Positions 35,733 to 45,967 are shown, counted from the stretch's first letter. The stretch: DNA of 64,000 bases from TMED27 sp050633165 (GCA_050633165.1 JBOEFZ010000002.1:7296-71295), one strand, 5' to 3'. Notes: generated by a model not told the origin, from the letters alone. Program-made: numbers and translations.

Positions 35733-35809
35733 AATCACCGCATATTTTATATGTGATTATACCGTGCATTCACCGTAAAGGCAACTATATTCACTGCATA
35801 TTATGCGGT
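35733..35809. promoter_or_regulatory. Paired palindromes upstream of fic
   Basis: AATCAC (35733-35738) and GTGATT (35753-35758) flank an AT palindrome. Further up, ACTGCATA/TATGCGGT at 35793-35809 is an imperfect palindrome sharing the CCGCATA half-site with the first. Two spaced related sites ahead of a gene with a C-terminal winged helix suggest autoregulation. The rest of 35730-35904 is AT-rich and holds no gene. Confidence 0.4.
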
Positions 35810-35904
35810 AATTAAGCACATTAATCGGCTCATGGAAGATATTTCATACTACATATTATCACACAACTTTATGGGAAATTGTATAATTTAATTAGTAATT
35901 TCAA

Positions 35905-36510
35905 TCATTTAGGGAGACGAGACAGCACTCTGCGCGCGTCTTCTTCTGTCATATCCAAATCCTTGAACAAATCATCTTGCAGCCAGTAGTTTATTTTAAG
36001 GATTTCGAGCAGAATTTTATCAGAAAAAGCCTCTAGAAACGTGACTAGATTAATCAATCTCAATCCATCACTACGGTCTGATTGAAACAAAATATGCGGC
36101 GTTATCGGCTCAGAAAATGCAGTTTGCTGAATTTCCGTTTCAACATTTTTGAAAAACTCTTCACGCGATGTGCCTTTAGCCCACTTTTGAAACAGTCTAA
36201 AACGTACACCGCATCTAAAAATCATCAACACATCATGATGAATGAGATAACCAATAATCTGCCCTATAGAAAGCGGGCCTTTTTCATCATTCGTTTCTAT
36301 TTTTGTTTGATAGAGAAGATCCTTTAAATCCATATTGTCTACTAAACGACGCGCATGAATACAAAAATCAATTAAGTCGTCAGCCGCCAGAATATCTTGG
36401 CGCTCATTTACTTCATTAATCAAAATGGGGTTGGACGTCGCATATGCAGATAGCCTCGCTATTGCACTCAAAGAACTCTCATAACTTACGCGTACTACTT
36501 TTTTATCCAT
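35905..36510 (-). CDS. Hypothetical protein
   Basis: A 201-aa helical protein beginning MDKKVVRVSYESSLSAIARL, without membrane segments or a known motif. Its start overlaps the end of the DUF2779 fragment upstream by 8 bp, so the two were once an operon. It may be a partner of the DUF2779 nuclease-like protein; not recognised. Confidence 0.6.
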   Translation of the reverse strand: MDKKVVRVSYESSLSAIARLSAYATSNPILINEVNERQDILAADDLIDFCIHARRLVDNMDLKDLLYQTKIETNDEKGPLSIGQIIGYLIHHDVLMIFRCGVRFRLFQKWAKGTSREEFFKNVETEIQQTAFSEPITPHILFQSDRSDGLRLINLVTFLEAFSDKILLEILKINYWLQDDLFKDLDMTEEDARRVLSRLPK

Positions 36511-37102
36511 CGCTATATTCTCTCAAAACATCGAGAAGCATTGCCATTGCATAGGTATCTTGCTTACAATATTCAGTGAAGTTATGCCACAAATCTGGCA
36601 AATCGTCTTCTCTCATTTGCCCCTGCATAAAATTGCCGTATTGAATCATGGCTTCACCACCATGGCTGATCTCCATGTCCTTGCAATCCAAATCCGTAAA
36701 GGTCGGCAGCACCGCCTTGATCGAAGCTGAGCTATTTTGGTTAGGGTGGTATAGCCAACGTTTCTTGAACGGCACCAGCAAATCCAGCACACGGGCATTG
36801 ATCGACTGAATGTCTGCGGCCAGATCTGGGAAGTCTCTGGCCAGTTCATTGTTTCGCGCAATTTCAAATGCCTGATTATAGACCAAGATCGTGCCCTCAT
36901 TACCACACAGCTCAATCAGCCTTTCTGCAAAAGCGCGGCGCGGATCCGTGCGCTCTTTGTGCAGATATTCATCATGAACCAACTCAGCGCTATGGCTTTC
37001 TTGCACATACACGGAAAACTGGAACGGGATCTGCTGGAATGGCCGCGTGCCATCAAAGAGCGGGATGGCGGTTTGCAGCGTCTCATAGCCCAAGAAGTAC
37101 AA
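36503..37102 (-). pseudogene. DUF2779 protein, C-terminal part only
   Basis: Encodes about 199 residues of the RNase H-like DUF2779 domain (GTRPFQQIPFQFSVYVQES, LVYNQAFEIARNNELARDFP, LWHNFTEYCKQDTYAMAMLL). Full-length members are about 500 aa. The first conserved segment, normally FxDFE, reads FLGYE here, so the first catalytic Asp is missing. A stop codon lies four codons before the TTG where the frame opens. The gene was cut at about 37100, at the junction with the recombinase unit. Confidence 0.75.
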
Positions 37103-37248
37103 AGGGTACAGTCACGGTCACCACAAACGGCTTCACCTACCAAAACAAAGAATATTCAAGCCTCTCCACCATCACGAATGAAATCACAGGATCACACTGG
37201 AATGGCTGGTTGTTTTTTGGTCTTAAAAACAAGAAAGATGCAGCATGA
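37099..37248 (+). pseudogene. DUF2924 gene, 3' fragment
   Basis: The frame ending TGA 37246-37248 reads KGTVTVTTNGFTYQNKEYSS and LSTITNEITGSHWNGWLFFG, the typical C-terminus of DUF2924 proteins, which usually sit directly upstream of serine recombinases of this type. No start or N-terminal part remains. The stop overlaps the recombinase ATG (ATGA), so the original operon arrangement survives. Confidence 0.75.
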
Positions 37249-38684
37249 AACAAGGAATGAAAAGCTGCGCAATCTACACTCGAAAATCAACTGACGAAGG
37301 TTTAGACCAAGATTTTAATACGCTCCATGCCCAGCGCGAAGCTTGTGAAGCATATATAACCAGTCAACGCGCAGAAGGCTGGCAAGCCCTCGCAGAACAA
37401 TATGACGATGGTGGTTATAGCGGCGGGAATATGAACAGACCCGCTTTAAAGAAGCTCATCGCCGACATCAAAGCCGGAAAAATCCAGACCGTTGTCGTTT
37501 ATAAAATTGATCGCCTCACGCGATCATTAATGGATTTTTCAAAGCTGGTCGAAGTCTTTGACGAACATAACGTTACATTTGTATCGGTGACGCAAATCTT
37601 CAACACCACAACCAGCATGGGCAGACTAACGCTAAATGTCTTGTTGAGTTTTGCGCAATTTGAACGCGAGGTCACAGGTGAGCGCATCCGTGACAAAATC
37701 GCCGCCAGTAAAAAGAAAGGCATGTGGATGGGCGGATTTCCTCCGCTTGGGTATCAACGCATTGATAAAAAGCTGATGCCACATCCAAAAGACAGCAAAA
37801 CCGTACAATTCATTTTTGAAGAATATCTAAAATGCGGTTCAATGCGGCGGCTGAAAAATATTGTTTATGAGCGCAGTCTCAAAACGCCTGTGCGCATATT
37901 TAAAAAAGGCCGTACGTATGGTGGTGCACATCTGAGCCGTGGCCATCTTTATCAAATTCTTCGCAATCCACTTTATGTCGGCAAAGTCAGGCATAAAGGG
38001 GAAGTCTATAATGGCCTGCATGACGGCATCATAGATCAAGAACTCTTTGACTCTGTCCAGGAGCAATTAAACGCAAATACCCCAGTTCGAAAAAATGGGT
38101 TTACTAAAAGCCGTAGCCTTCTAAAGGGCCTGCTTTATGATTGCGATAGCATTATCTACAGCCCGACCTACACAGTCAAAAACGGTAACCGTTATAGTTA
38201 TTATATCAATCAGAATCTTATTCAATATCGTGACCACCCCAAAGGAACTATGACCAGAATCCTTGCGCACGAAATTGAAAAAACAATAACCGAAGCGATA
38301 AAGGATTGGGTTACCAGTATCAAAAATTGGCAGAATGCATTTCCTGATGCACCGGAAAACCATCATCACTGGCTCATTAAAAATCTGATACCCGTACGCA
38401 GCAGATTCATAAAATCTATTCTTAAACGCGTGACTGTTCACGCGCAGAATTTAACAATCGAGATCGACGCAAAAAAGCTCTCCAGAGAAATAGCAGAACA
38501 TTCTGAAATTGTTATCGGTGAGTCTGCCTCTGCGATCATTACTATCGAGGCACCCTTCAAGACCGGCAAAGCGAAAAACGGTGCTATCATTATCAATGCC
38601 AAAGAGCGCAAAAATAAAGATCCACTTGACTTACCGACTGATCAATTGAAACGTATAGATAAGAGGCATTATCTGGCGCGATGA
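37245..38684 (+). CDS. Large serine recombinase, C-terminally frameshifted
   Basis: A 479-aa site-specific recombinase. The catalytic domain has the nucleophile Ser15 in IYTRKSTDEG, DDGGYSGGNMNRPALKKL and VVYKIDRLTRSLMDFSKLVE. The Recombinase domain (GGFPPLGYQRIDKKLMPHP) and a degenerate zinc-ribbon region with one Cys (LLYDCDSIIYSPTYTVKNG) follow. After HY (38667-38672) an extra C at 38673 shifts the frame to an early stop. In the other frame 38 codons (38674-38790) read WRDEHFAGTTLKEIGSRGGH and onward, the helix-turn-helix tail of the family. Activity is therefore doubtful. Confidence 0.88.
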   Translation: MKQGMKSCAIYTRKSTDEGLDQDFNTLHAQREACEAYITSQRAEGWQALAEQYDDGGYSGGNMNRPALKKLIADIKAGKIQTVVVYKIDRLTRSLMDFSKLVEVFDEHNVTFVSVTQIFNTTTSMGRLTLNVLLSFAQFEREVTGERIRDKIAASKKKGMWMGGFPPLGYQRIDKKLMPHPKDSKTVQFIFEEYLKCGSMRRLKNIVYERSLKTPVRIFKKGRTYGGAHLSRGHLYQILRNPLYVGKVRHKGEVYNGLHDGIIDQELFDSVQEQLNANTPVRKNGFTKSRSLLKGLLYDCDSIIYSPTYTVKNGNRYSYYINQNLIQYRDHPKGTMTRILAHEIEKTITEAIKDWVTSIKNWQNAFPDAPENHHHWLIKNLIPVRSRFIKSILKRVTVHAQNLTIEIDAKKLSREIAEHSEIVIGESASAIITIEAPFKTGKAKNGAIIINAKERKNKDPLDLPTDQLKRIDKRHYLAR

Positions 38685-38892
38685 ACATTTTGCCGGAACC
38701 ACTCTAAAAGAGATTGGCTCACGCGGTGGCCACGGCGAAAATCACGTCAACCGTTGCATTCAAGAAAGTTTCAAATTCCTGAGTCAATAATTCCCTGCAA
38801 TTTCCCTGTTATCTTTTACCCCCATTGCTAAAAAACCCTTTCATTCTCTGATGTTGAAGTACTACTAGAGATAAAAAACCATTCAAAATTTA

Positions 38893-39101
38893 AATTTTCC
38901 CTGTTAATTCCCTGTTTAACAGGGAATTGATGGGACGACCTCCCATGGTTTTTACGATGGAGAAAAATCAGCATTTAACCGTCAATTATAAGATTCTCAA
39001 TGAGTGGTTGAGAAAGGCAAATACGCTGAACCGCCGCTGTGGCGGGGCTTAGGGGCAATAATTCTCATGAAGTGGTGGAAGGGCAGACTCAATGGTGGTG
39101 C
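38893..39101 (+). repeat. Left copy of the ~205-bp att-like direct repeat
   Basis: Begins with AATTTTCCCTGTTAATTCCC and an inverted AACAGGGAATT, and ends with GGGCAGACTCAATGGTGGTG. The same order and spacing occur at 46451-46657, where the end is the 3' end of tRNA-Ser. Identity is high at both ends and low in the middle. The gap 38685-39126 holds only the frameshifted recombinase tail and this repeat. Confidence 0.7.
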
Positions 39102-39126
39102 TGTCAGGCAAACGCTAACTATTCTC

Positions 39127-42100
39127 TTAAATCGTGATCAGCGTTCCGTTTGTTTCAAGCAGTGCTTCGTCCGTAAGGCCGGATGTTTGTGTGAAGGTCG
39201 TTATTTGTACAAAATTATCTGCGCCGCCATCGGGATCAATACTTAAAATGCTGTTCTGGTCGTTATCTGAGATCTGTATAAAGTCCGTAATGGCGTCTTG
39301 AAGAGGGTCATAGCCAGTGAGCAAACCGGAGATATCAATGTGATCCTCTGCTGCATTAAATCCGATTGCCGTATTGCCTGTATGCGCAATATCATCAAAC
39401 ACCAAGAGATCATCAAGCCCGCGCTGCGTATAGAGGTCTTCTCCGCCAGATGTGGGAGAGATAATATTATAGCCTATATCGTCCATCGTAATAATAAGCG
39501 CGCTTGAGGCATCGTCAATGTCCTCGCCAGTCTCGGGTGTTGGTTCTTCATCAGGAGCTACGGGATCACCGGGGACGGTGCCTGGGGTGCGACCATTATT
39601 CAATGTAGCCTCCGAATCAGGGGCGTCGGGCGTTAAGGCAAGCGCATCAGCGGCGTCTTGATCATTATCACCAATATCGATGCTGGATGGTTCTTCCTCG
39701 GGCATTACTGGATCACCAGGAACGGCATTCGGATTGCGCCCGCTATCCGCTGAAGAATCGTCCGCCCCAACGACAGGATTATCATCATTGATGATTTCAT
39801 CTGTCTCAATGTCATTATCAATAATAAGCTGGTTAACAGTAATCTGAACCGTTGCTGTGTCTGTGCCCCCATTTCCATCAGAAACGTTATAGGTAAAGCT
39901 ATCCACACCAACAAAACCGGCATCCGGCGTATAGGTAATCGTATTATCAGAATGAAGGACAGCACTACCATTTGCAGCCGCACCAACAGCCGTGAGGGTT
40001 AAGGTATCTCCGTCAAGATCCACATCATTTCCTAAAACATCAATAACAATGGCAGTATCTTCATTGGTTGATAGGGTATCATCTGCGGCAACAGGCGTTG
40101 AGTTTAGCGACGCATTGCCAATAAAAAACTCCCGAGTAAGTGCGCTATGATCGGTTTCCAGCAAAATAATTTTTTGATTATCTGGTAACGATATCTCTGT
40201 ATGGGTACCGCTTTGCGTGATGAAAGGCTTTAAATCACTAAAGGTCAGAAAAATATCATCGAAAGCGCTTAGATCAATTTTTTCATTGGCGTTAGAAATT
40301 TCAAAATCCCCGATAGTGTCAATTGATTCGGCAAAACGCCCAATGATAAAGGCATCAGACCCCGCTCCGCCATTAATGGTATTCTGACCTCCATCAAGAT
40401 AAATGAGATCATCTCCATCTCCGCCACTGATTGTATCATCACCCTTGCCGCCGGAGATGATATCGTCACCACCATCACCATAAATCCAGTCATCGCCATC
40501 ATTACCGTAAATTTCGTCCTGCCCATTACCGCCGTGAATGCGATCTGCCCCTTGGCTGGCTTTGATAAGATCATCCCCGTCATCGCCGTTTAGGATATTA
40601 CGACCATCGCCTTCGGAAACATCGATTGTATCATTCCCATCACCACCATAAATCGTATTGTTGTCATGGCGATCAATGATCGTGTCATCCCCAGCATCGC
40701 CGTAGATTAAATCATTGCCAGTCCACCCTATGATATAATCATTGCCATCGCCGCCATGCCCTTCATCATCACCAATGGAAAGCTCTATCCGATCATTACC
40801 ATGCCCGCCGAAAAGGCGATCATTACCACGGTTACCAACCAAAGTATCATTGTTATGACCGCCATAAATTTCATCATCGCCATGGTAACCGTTTAGATAA
40901 TCCTTACCCAAGCCACCAACCAAAATATCGTTATATGAGCCGCCAATGATACTGTCATCGCCAGCGTCCCCATACACATAAAGATCGGAACGGTTTACCC
41001 ATGATGATCTTGCGTCGTATTGATCATCGCCATTACCAAGTACAGTACGGTAGGAATGTGCGTACCCATAGCTAAGCTCCGTTCCATTAGTTACACTGGC
41101 GCCTGTTGGCACCACCCAACCGCCGCCCACATTAACATATCTATAATTATTCCAATTGAAACTATCCGGGCTATCGAAAATGGAAGTGTATCCATCTTCA
41201 GAAAATGTATTATATCTACCTTGTGGATTTTCACCCATGCCATCATAAAACAAGGAGTCATATATTCTATCATTGTAAGCACGACCATTATGCATTGATA
41301 TGCTAAGCTGTTGTGAACCATATATTTTTATGGATTGGTCTTCCCCTAGAATCGAAATCGTAAACTCATAATTATAACTCCGCCCATACACTTGTTTTGT
41401 ACTGATAAAAATTTCGTTAAGGCTAATATTTTCTGCAAAAACTATGTTTGTATCAAGCCGCGAAGCATAGATCACATCATGCCCTTCATCGCGACCAATA
41501 TGAATCTCCGTGTTGTTTTTATTGGCTATATGAAAGGTATCATTCCCCTTGCCGCCATATAATTTTTGGCCGTGGTTGCCGGAAAGAATGTCATTGCCAT
41601 TACCGCCATATAGGCGATCACCACTACCGCCATTTCCATGAATTTCATCATCACCGTTTCCGCCGTAAAGGTAATCAGAGGCTTCATTTCCCTCGATATA
41701 ATCATCACCATCGCCGCCATATATCGTATCTATATCTCCACCACCAATGAGGATATCATCCCCCGGTCCACCAATCAGAAGATCATCGCCCGCTTCGCCA
41801 TACAAAGCGTCATCACCCGCATTTCCAATAAGCCAGTCATCACCCGCACCGCCATTGGCTGTATCATCGCCATCGCCGCCAACAAAGATATCGCTCCCAT
41901 CATGGCCGATAAATACATCATCCCCTGGCCCGGCATCGGTGTAAGTGATACTTGGCCCATCTACTAGAACCTGAATATTATCAATGCCGTCGCTGCCTTC
42001 AGTATAAACAATCTCGTATCCCGGCCCAATCACATGCATGAGCGTAATTTGCTCTCCAGTGATTGGATCGGTCATCACAATGTCATTGCCTATGATTTCC

Positions 42101-45100
42101 GGAATACCCTCGGGGTCAATATCGCCGCGCGCTGCTAGCAATTCTCCCCAACCGCCATCAATATCTTTTTCGTGCGGAAGATGCAGCTCAAGCTCGGCGG
42201 CGCGTTGCAAGATAGCCGCCCATTGTTGTGCAGCCTCACTGTCCGGATTTTCCATCATCAGCGCTAAAATAGATGTCGGGTTTAACAAATACATCTGGAA
42301 GGCCTCAGCAACCGAAAGGTCTTCTTGAAACGCTTCAAGTGTCTCCGCCTCGGAGTTATGCCACGCCCGCATTAAAATTGCATGACCACCAACAATATCC
42401 GCATTTTTCAAAAGCTGTAAGGCCGCAAACTTAATTGCTTCACCCGAGCTTTCGAATTCTTTATAAACAGAAGGTGTGCTCACGAAAGATGCACGATGGT
42501 TAAAGCCAATTTCAACTTTATAATCCGTACTACGGCGGAAAGCTCCACCTGTCATTTCGATGATACGGTTCACACCCTCACTCGCCGCCTCTGCCATTGC
42601 AAGCGCCGTATTAACGTCGCCCCCATCTTGGCTCCAAGAGCTACCTAGGCTGTATTCTGTCGCACTACTTGTTGCCGTAACTTCGACGGCTGCTGCTGGT
42701 TTATCGTTACCACCAAACATATTGCCAAGTACCGTCCCCGCCAATGTCCCGATAAAAGCACCAATAGCAATTCCGATCGGACCAATTCCTGCACCTAACG
42801 TAATGAATTGTGCTAGTGAGGCAGACCCAATTGACCCCGCACCAATAGCCGATCCCAAAGCTGATCCAAAAGAACCAAAGATAGCTGCAGTTTCACTCTC
42901 CGCTTCTATAAGCTCACCTGCTAAACGATTGCCCGCATATGCAGCCACAGCGTTAAAGACTTGAGTTTGAACAAAATCACCAACTGTAGTGTTGGGTGCG
43001 GGTGGCCCAAACTGCCCCTCTGGTACGCCACCACCTGGTAAGGTGGGGTCGTAATACCCTGCGCTAAAATCAAACCCTGCATTAAGTAGGTTGGCATACT
43101 GACCACCATCAAGTTGATTAAATAATAGCCCAAAACCTGCGTCTATCACACCCGTCGTCACCGCCCCAGCAGCAACATTAAACACCTCACCACCAATCGT
43201 GCCGTCAATCCCAAGCGCCTCGCCGACTTCATCGACAATAACCCCCGCAAGCGCACCAGAGACAGCGCCTTGCAGATTGCTGGCGAATGTGTCCATAATA
43301 TCCGCCGAAATCTGCATCTCCGCAAGCGCATCCGTAGGCACATCCACCCCGCGGAACACATTAATCAACGCCTCCAGATTACTTCCCGTCGCAAGGAAAG
43401 CCCCCACAGAACCAAAATGCGTACCAATTGTCTTAAGCGCCGCGGAGTAAAAGATTTGCTGATACACATCGTCATCCGCCAAATGATTGGCCAAAAGCCC
43501 GCCCGCCGTTGATCCAACCGTTTGCAGCGTCACCAGCAAGTCCGCCGAAGGAATAACATATGTTGCCCCCTCAAGCGCAACAAGATCACCATTCTCATCC
43601 GCCTGAAGAAGGTTGTGCTGAACCGTAACGTTGCTATCCGGCGCTTCCTGAAACTCTTTTGTTTGATGCTTCAGACCGTCTTTTTCAAATTGTGTTGTCC
43701 GTGTGTATCCCTCGCCGATTTTTTGGGTAACCGTTTCCGAAAACACACCGTTCGCGGGCAAAATACTATCGGCAGTCAAGGCCGTATGAACCTCAACATA
43801 ACGTTGCCCCTGAAAATCCTCAAACACCGTCTCGGTAACAATAACCTCACTCCCATCCCCCCGCGTCACCGTCTCACTGGCTTGTGAAATCACAATCCCA
43901 TTCACCTTAGCATCCGCAAATTCCGTCTCGAAGATTTTAATGCTCGCATCTGCAACACTAATAACGATTGTGCGTGAATTGCCATTTTCATCATAAACAA
44001 CAACAGGAACGGTATCTTCCGCTTCATAAATTTTTGTGCTGTCGTCACTTGATGACGCTACATCGCGTATAATATCTTTTTCTAAATCAGATAATGAACC
44101 AAGTATTTCATCGGTAATTGGTTCGGCATTCTCATTATTGGCAGAGTTGCCTGTATTATATTGACTATTAATATCCTGAAGGTCTGTATAGTAATTCTCT
44201 ACGTTTTGTCCCAAGCCTTGCAAATTATCAACCGCATCTTGTCCTGAAGCTCCCCAGAATTCATTCACGGATTGCTGAACCGCAGCTTCCACATCTTCAA
44301 GCATGGCAGGAACATCTTTACCGGCTTCCCATGCCGCAAAAACAGCTTGCCCAATGGCATTTTCTATTGGGTCTCTTACGCTCATTATAAGACCAGAAGT
44401 AAAACCGCCTGCGGCCCCACCACTGATACCACCGCCAGCCATTGCCTCAACAGCGAGGCCAGCAACTGTTGCACCACCAGTATAGGAAACATCTGAAAGT
44501 GCTTGTAAACCTGCCGTAATATCTCCCGGGCTTGTTGCTGCCTCATATGTTGATTGGATGGCATCTTTAAAGCCGTAAACGATCGCGGCAGAACCAATCG
44601 CTTTTGCTGCCCCCGAAAGAAATTCTCCAATTGGAATATAAATACTGCTCTTTGCAATGGTTTCACTGCGAATAATGGTTTGTTGCACTTTATCGTAATA
44701 AACATACACATTACTCTCATTGATCGCTTCAACAAAGACTGTTTCTATGGTTTTAGTTGTTACAGAAATTTCATTGATAACTTTTTTTGCCAATGGGATT
44801 GTCGTGTCTTTATAAGCATTTAAAACTTTTTGGGCTGTTCCCACTTCGGCACCTATCAATGTACTATCTAAAACTGTGTCCGCAAAGTTAACAGGTTGGC
44901 TTGGGTTTAAATGCTCTTGTAAAGTGTTGTGCTCAATAACATTGTTCCAATAGTCATGGATAAAAACACTGGATTGAATGGCGGATGAAACATCTGTTGA
45001 GATATTTAAACCATCCGTATTATTAAGATAATAGTCACTAATATCTTGGGCATTATTATACTCATTTAAGGTTTGATAAATTAGTGAATTAACACCAGCC

Positions 45101-45126
45101 AGCGTTTCATTATCTTGATTTTCCAT
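39127..45126 (-). CDS. Giant RTX calcium-binding protein, type I secreted
   Basis: A 1999-aa secreted protein without an N-terminal signal peptide. Residues about 160-850 include Gly/Ala-rich hydrophobic stretches (GTLAGTVLGNMFGG). Two RTX blocks of GGxGxD nonapeptides lie at about 1060-1200 and 1360-1595, separated by a non-repeat domain. A VCBS/cadherin-like domain follows at about 1675-1765 (TNEDTAIVIDVLGNDVDLDG, TYTPDAGFVGVDSFTYNVSD). Then come two copies of an acidic repeat with VPGDPV, and a type I secretion target ending ALLETNGTLITI. No ABC exporter genes are nearby. Likely an adhesin or toxin. Confidence 0.92.
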   Translation of the reverse strand: MENQDNETLAGVNSLIYQTLNEYNNAQDISDYYLNNTDGLNISTDVSSAIQSSVFIHDYWNNVIEHNTLQEHLNPSQPVNFADTVLDSTLIGAEVGTAQKVLNAYKDTTIPLAKKVINEISVTTKTIETVFVEAINESNVYVYYDKVQQTIIRSETIAKSSIYIPIGEFLSGAAKAIGSAAIVYGFKDAIQSTYEAATSPGDITAGLQALSDVSYTGGATVAGLAVEAMAGGGISGGAAGGFTSGLIMSVRDPIENAIGQAVFAAWEAGKDVPAMLEDVEAAVQQSVNEFWGASGQDAVDNLQGLGQNVENYYTDLQDINSQYNTGNSANNENAEPITDEILGSLSDLEKDIIRDVASSSDDSTKIYEAEDTVPVVVYDENGNSRTIVISVADASIKIFETEFADAKVNGIVISQASETVTRGDGSEVIVTETVFEDFQGQRYVEVHTALTADSILPANGVFSETVTQKIGEGYTRTTQFEKDGLKHQTKEFQEAPDSNVTVQHNLLQADENGDLVALEGATYVIPSADLLVTLQTVGSTAGGLLANHLADDDVYQQIFYSAALKTIGTHFGSVGAFLATGSNLEALINVFRGVDVPTDALAEMQISADIMDTFASNLQGAVSGALAGVIVDEVGEALGIDGTIGGEVFNVAAGAVTTGVIDAGFGLLFNQLDGGQYANLLNAGFDFSAGYYDPTLPGGGVPEGQFGPPAPNTTVGDFVQTQVFNAVAAYAGNRLAGELIEAESETAAIFGSFGSALGSAIGAGSIGSASLAQFITLGAGIGPIGIAIGAFIGTLAGTVLGNMFGGNDKPAAAVEVTATSSATEYSLGSSWSQDGGDVNTALAMAEAASEGVNRIIEMTGGAFRRSTDYKVEIGFNHRASFVSTPSVYKEFESSGEAIKFAALQLLKNADIVGGHAILMRAWHNSEAETLEAFQEDLSVAEAFQMYLLNPTSILALMMENPDSEAAQQWAAILQRAAELELHLPHEKDIDGGWGELLAARGDIDPEGIPEIIGNDIVMTDPITGEQITLMHVIGPGYEIVYTEGSDGIDNIQVLVDGPSITYTDAGPGDDVFIGHDGSDIFVGGDGDDTANGGAGDDWLIGNAGDDALYGEAGDDLLIGGPGDDILIGGGDIDTIYGGDGDDYIEGNEASDYLYGGNGDDEIHGNGGSGDRLYGGNGNDILSGNHGQKLYGGKGNDTFHIANKNNTEIHIGRDEGHDVIYASRLDTNIVFAENISLNEIFISTKQVYGRSYNYEFTISILGEDQSIKIYGSQQLSISMHNGRAYNDRIYDSLFYDGMGENPQGRYNTFSEDGYTSIFDSPDSFNWNNYRYVNVGGGWVVPTGASVTNGTELSYGYAHSYRTVLGNGDDQYDARSSWVNRSDLYVYGDAGDDSIIGGSYNDILVGGLGKDYLNGYHGDDEIYGGHNNDTLVGNRGNDRLFGGHGNDRIELSIGDDEGHGGDGNDYIIGWTGNDLIYGDAGDDTIIDRHDNNTIYGGDGNDTIDVSEGDGRNILNGDDGDDLIKASQGADRIHGGNGQDEIYGNDGDDWIYGDGGDDIISGGKGDDTISGGDGDDLIYLDGGQNTINGGAGSDAFIIGRFAESIDTIGDFEISNANEKIDLSAFDDIFLTFSDLKPFITQSGTHTEISLPDNQKIILLETDHSALTREFFIGNASLNSTPVAADDTLSTNEDTAIVIDVLGNDVDLDGDTLTLTAVGAAANGSAVLHSDNTITYTPDAGFVGVDSFTYNVSDGNGGTDTATVQITVNQLIIDNDIETDEIINDDNPVVGADDSSADSGRNPNAVPGDPVMPEEEPSSIDIGDNDQDAADALALTPDAPDSEATLNNGRTPGTVPGDPVAPDEEPTPETGEDIDDASSALIITMDDIGYNIISPTSGGEDLYTQRGLDDLLVFDDIAHTGNTAIGFNAAEDHIDISGLLTGYDPLQDAITDFIQISDNDQNSILSIDPDGGADNFVQITTFTQTSGLTDEALLETNGTLITI

Positions 45127-45151
45127 TTCTTATTCTCCCTTTAAAAAGCCT

Positions 45152-45967
45152 TTACCAATTTTCAATATCTTTTTGAGATTCCGGGTAAAAACGAATCATT
45201 TTTTCTAAAAATAATGCGCAAGAAAGCCCCATTATCAACATGAACGGCATTGCAGCAAGACAAGTTGACTGCCATGCAAAAACAAAAAAAACATTATTAT
45301 TAAAATGCATCCAATCAGATGAAGCGCTAGGGTTAGCTGCATCTTGGAAACCAGAATCTGGCATTGCTAATGGAATCACTACACAAACGATAAAAACCAT
45401 AAACACGACCGTCCCGATATTCTCTCTTTTGGTGCGTTGCCGAAAAAAATCTTTTGACATGAAGAATGGTATTTGATCATTTTTCATGTCAATCGTAAGG
45501 CGAATACGCAGATAACATAGAACAAAAAGAAGAATAAAAATTGGCATTACGATGTTTGCCCAATGTCCAATAAAGGACATTTTGTTTTTTTCAAGCAAAT
45601 CTAAATCAACATAAAAGCCGAGATTAAACCCAACATCGAGCAAGCAAAGCGTTAGAGCTGCATAGCAAAATTTTTCAAAAATTGCGCCTGCGTTATAAAA
45701 CAGATAGTCACCATCCCTTGATGCTTGCAGGCCTTTTTTCAAATGCATAGAATATAATATAGAAGGCAAAAGCTTCCTCTTTTCCGCTGATGGTAAAGGC
45801 CAAATCCTTTCAACTAAATCTTTCATTTTACCAAACACATTCCTTCTCATGAATGCATTCATCAACGGTTTTCGCTTTATAGGGGAGGGAAGCATCTTTC
45901 GCATGCCCCAAGGACACGGTGCAAAGAGACAAAACACCGAACACAATAAAGGCACCAAAACATGCAA
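45152..45967 (-). CDS. Polytopic membrane protein upstream of the RTX gene
   Basis: A 271-aa protein with about four to five membrane segments (one near the N-terminus, then around 85-105, 122-145, 182-200 and 225-250). It ends 25 bp before the RTX start on the same strand, so the two form an operon. Not recognised. It could be an immunity or membrane partner, by position only. The start is uncertain: ATG 45967 has no clear ribosome site and internal ATGs are possible. Confidence 0.6.
   Translation of the reverse strand: MHVLVPLLCSVFCLFAPCPWGMRKMLPSPIKRKPLMNAFMRRNVFGKMKDLVERIWPLPSAEKRKLLPSILYSMHLKKGLQASRDGDYLFYNAGAIFEKFCYAALTLCLLDVGFNLGFYVDLDLLEKNKMSFIGHWANIVMPIFILLFVLCYLRIRLTIDMKNDQIPFFMSKDFFRQRTKRENIGTVVFMVFIVCVVIPLAMPDSGFQDAANPSASSDWMHFNNNVFFVFAWQSTCLAAMPFMLIMGLSCALFLEKMIRFYPESQKDIENW

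Noticed and set aside
34614..36510. Fic gene as part of a two-gene toxin-antitoxin pair
   Set aside because: No small antitoxin gene precedes it, and the inhibitory motif is inside the protein itself.
40370..41950. DNA-level tandem repeat array
   Set aside because: The periodicity is the coding of RTX nonapeptides, already explained by the protein.
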